Origin: Bacteroidales bacterium
Lineage (GTDB): Bacteria > Bacteroidota > Bacteroidia > Bacteroidales > ML635J-15
Length of the DNA stretch: 8,364 bases
Assembly: GCA_028696755.1 (NCBI GenBank)
Contig: JAQVGK010000129.1
Coordinates: 1-8,364, forward strand
Direction of reading: 5' to 3'
Within the stretch, counting starts at the first letter, position 1, and every line of letters begins with the position of its first letter. Made by a program: the position numbers and the translations under genes. The notes beneath the pieces were generated by a model. It saw nothing but the letters and a program-made list of their open reading frames with translations, was not told the DNA's origin and made no database searches. Positions 7,406 through 8,364 of the stretch are shown one piece after another.

Positions 7406-7423
7406 GTTATCAGTAATCTGTGG
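7406..7423 (+). repeat. CGGTA-type block, degenerate copy 2
   Basis: The 18 bases starting GTTATCAGTAATC match the first 18 bases of copy 3 at 15 positions; similarity fades after that. It lies seven bases downstream of the first T8 tract. Confidence 0.5.
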
Positions 7424-7465
7424 ATTCTGATATAACTTGTCATTTTTTTTCAGGATACTAAATCT

Positions 7466-7493
7466 GTAAGCAGTAAACTGTGGTCGGTATGAC
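7466..7493 (+). repeat. CGGTA-type block, copy 3
   Basis: This 28-base block begins GTAAGCAGTAA and includes GTGGTCGGTATGAC. GTAAGCAGTAA (7466-7476) is the exact reverse complement of 7643-7653 at the lepA-proximal end of the TACCG array. It follows the second T8 tract (7443-7450) by 15 bases. Confidence 0.75.
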
Positions 7494-7569
7494 GGTGACT
7501 TATAGCAATGTCTTTACTGTTTTATGAGGCATCGTAGAATTGTAATCGTAAAACTATTTACAGCAAAAT

Positions 7570-7655
7570 TACCGATTACCGACGTACCGATTACCGCTTA
7601 CCGACGTACCGCTTACCGACGTACCGATTACCGACGTACCGCTTACTGCTTACCG
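7570..7655. repeat. TACCG micro-array, 12 cores in 86 bases
   Basis: Twelve 5-base cores (eleven TACCG, one TACTG) are separated by only three kinds of spacer: AT, CT or ACG. The spacer order is AT, ACG, AT, CT, ACG, CT, ACG, AT, ACG, CT, CT. At a larger scale it reads as 15-base units (TACCGATTACCGACG or TACCGCTTACCGACG) with one 22-base variant. It ends six bases before the lepA stop. It is the reverse-complement type of the three blocks upstream. Function unknown; it could act as a structured 3' end, a protein-binding array or a slippage-prone intergenic repeat. Confidence 0.9.
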
Positions 7656-7661
7656 AACACC

Positions 7662-8364
7662 TTAATCCAACTTCAGCACAGCCAAAAACGCCGACTGAGG
7701 GACTTCTACTGTACCGATTTGGCGCATACGTTTTTTACCTTCTTTTTGTTTTTCGAGGAGTTTGCGTTTACGGGTAATATCTCCGCCATAACATTTTGCA
7801 GTTACGTCTTTACGAACAGCCTTAACTGTTTCGCGGGCAATAATCTTGGAACCGATAGCAGCCTGTATAGCGACATCGAATTGCTGGCGTGGGATAAGTT
7901 CCTTTAGTTTTTCGCACATACGGCGGCCAAATCCCTGAGCATTGTTTACGTGAGTTAGTGTTGACAAAGCATCAACCATTTCGCCGTTAAGCAGAATATC
8001 CATTCATACAAGTTTCGAAATTTTATAACCTGTCTGGTGATAGTCGAACGAAGCATAACCTTTGGAAATGCTCTTTAATTTATCGTAAAAGTCGAAAACA
8101 ATTTCGCCAAGTGGCAAATCAAAACTAAGCTCTACTCTATCGGTAGCAAGATAAACCTGATTTAAGAAAGTTCCACGTTTATCAAGACAAAGCTTTATAA
8201 TTGAACCTACATAATCGGCACGAGTAATCACTGTACCTTTAATAAAAGGTTCTTCTACATAATCAAGATGATTTGGCCCTGGCATTCCAGAAGGATTATG
8301 CACCTCTACACATTCGCCTTTGGTAGTATATGCCAGCTACTGAACGTTTGGAACTGTTGTGATA
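7662..8364 (-). pseudogene. lepA: 3' part of lepA (elongation factor 4), interrupted by two in-frame stops
   Basis: The frame gives the C-terminal part of LepA (EF4), the ribosome-associated translational GTPase; the GTPase domain lies beyond the right edge. Domain V is recognisable by EEPFIKGTVITRADYVG, LPLGEIVFDFYDKLKSISKG and YASFDYHQTGY. The LepA-specific C-terminal domain follows with [70 protein letters not shown] and [14 protein letters not shown], ending normally at TAA 7662-7664. Two codons break it: TAG at 8337-8339, where homologues have Tyr in a VSY-type motif (here VQ-stop-LAYTTKGE), and TGA at 8004-8006, where homologues have Lys or Arg in SKLV(K/R)(L/M)DILLNGE. No base insertion or deletion is needed. 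The rest is highly conserved, so decay would be very recent; base-call error is an equal possibility. ATG follows the TGA directly, so the 113-residue C-terminal domain might be restarted separately. Confidence 0.85.

Larger units (their letters stand above)
7323..7661. other. Repeat-rich convergent intergenic region
   Basis: These 339 bases lie between the 3' ends of RDD (plus) and lepA (minus) and hold no believable gene. A 127-codon plus-strand frame starting at 7524 is made of the repeat array plus the antisense of lepA. The region contains three imperfect copies of a CGGTA-type block (7336, 7406, 7466), two T8 tracts (7391-7398 and 7443-7450), a possible terminator hairpin and an 86-base TACCG array of the opposite orientation ending six bases from the lepA stop. 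Confidence 0.8.

Noticed and set aside
7570..7655. CRISPR array
   Set aside because: Repeat units are 5-15 bases, spacers are 2-3 bases and not unique, and no cas genes are present.
7524..7907. Plus-strand open frame of 127 codons
   Set aside because: Its first half translates the TACCG array (Tyr-Arg-Arg-Thr repeats) and its second half is antisense to conserved lepA.
7662..8364. Reassigned stop codons (TAG or TGA as sense) to explain lepA
   Set aside because: DUF4350, MoxR and RDD end at TAG and DUF4129 ends at TGA at the expected lengths, so both act as stops here.

Overview
The window is AT-rich chromosomal DNA that looks like a Bacteroidota (Bacteroidetes) genome. The clues are A-rich, Shine-Dalgarno-poor sequence upstream of most starts, a LepA C-terminus of Bacteroidetes type, and a gene cluster typical of that phylum (RDD, SpoIIM-like, membrane protein, DUF4129, DUF4350, MoxR, DUF58). 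Lineage below phylum cannot be fixed from this window.

Layout: bases 1-336 hold no confident gene. They carry a very GC-rich patch inside a short open frame on the minus strand that runs off the left edge. Bases 337-6564 are a tight run of six minus-strand genes, read from right to left: a SpoIIM/DUF95-type membrane protein, a six-helix membrane protein of unknown family, a DUF4129 protein, a DUF4350 protein, a MoxR-family AAA+ ATPase and a DUF58 protein. Gaps are 28 bases or less, and several genes overlap or abut. A divergent RDD-family membrane gene starts only 23 bases from the SpoIIM-like gene on the plus strand (6588-7322). Bases 7323-7661 are a repeat-rich convergent intergenic region. 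Bases 7662-8364 are the 3' part of lepA (elongation factor 4) on the minus strand. As written, its frame has two stop codons inside otherwise well-conserved sequence.

Working together: MoxR ATPases next to DUF58 proteins are thought to act as chaperone-like machines that assemble or activate other complexes. Here the pair sits with four membrane proteins in one transcription unit and a fifth (RDD) divergent to it. The likely reading is a single envelope-associated system: the cytosolic MoxR ring with DUF58 as adaptor, and DUF4350, DUF4129, the six-helix protein and the SpoIIM-like protein as membrane parts. The cluster is recurrent but its substrate is unknown to me; the joint function is inference.

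Most unusual points: two in-frame stops in lepA, one at about the junction between domain V and the C-terminal domain; a TACCG-based micro-array with three oppositely oriented relatives between RDD and lepA; a GC-rich short open frame at the left edge; an in-frame MoxR-TAG-TTG-DUF58 junction; and a G8 tract inside the SpoIIM-like gene.
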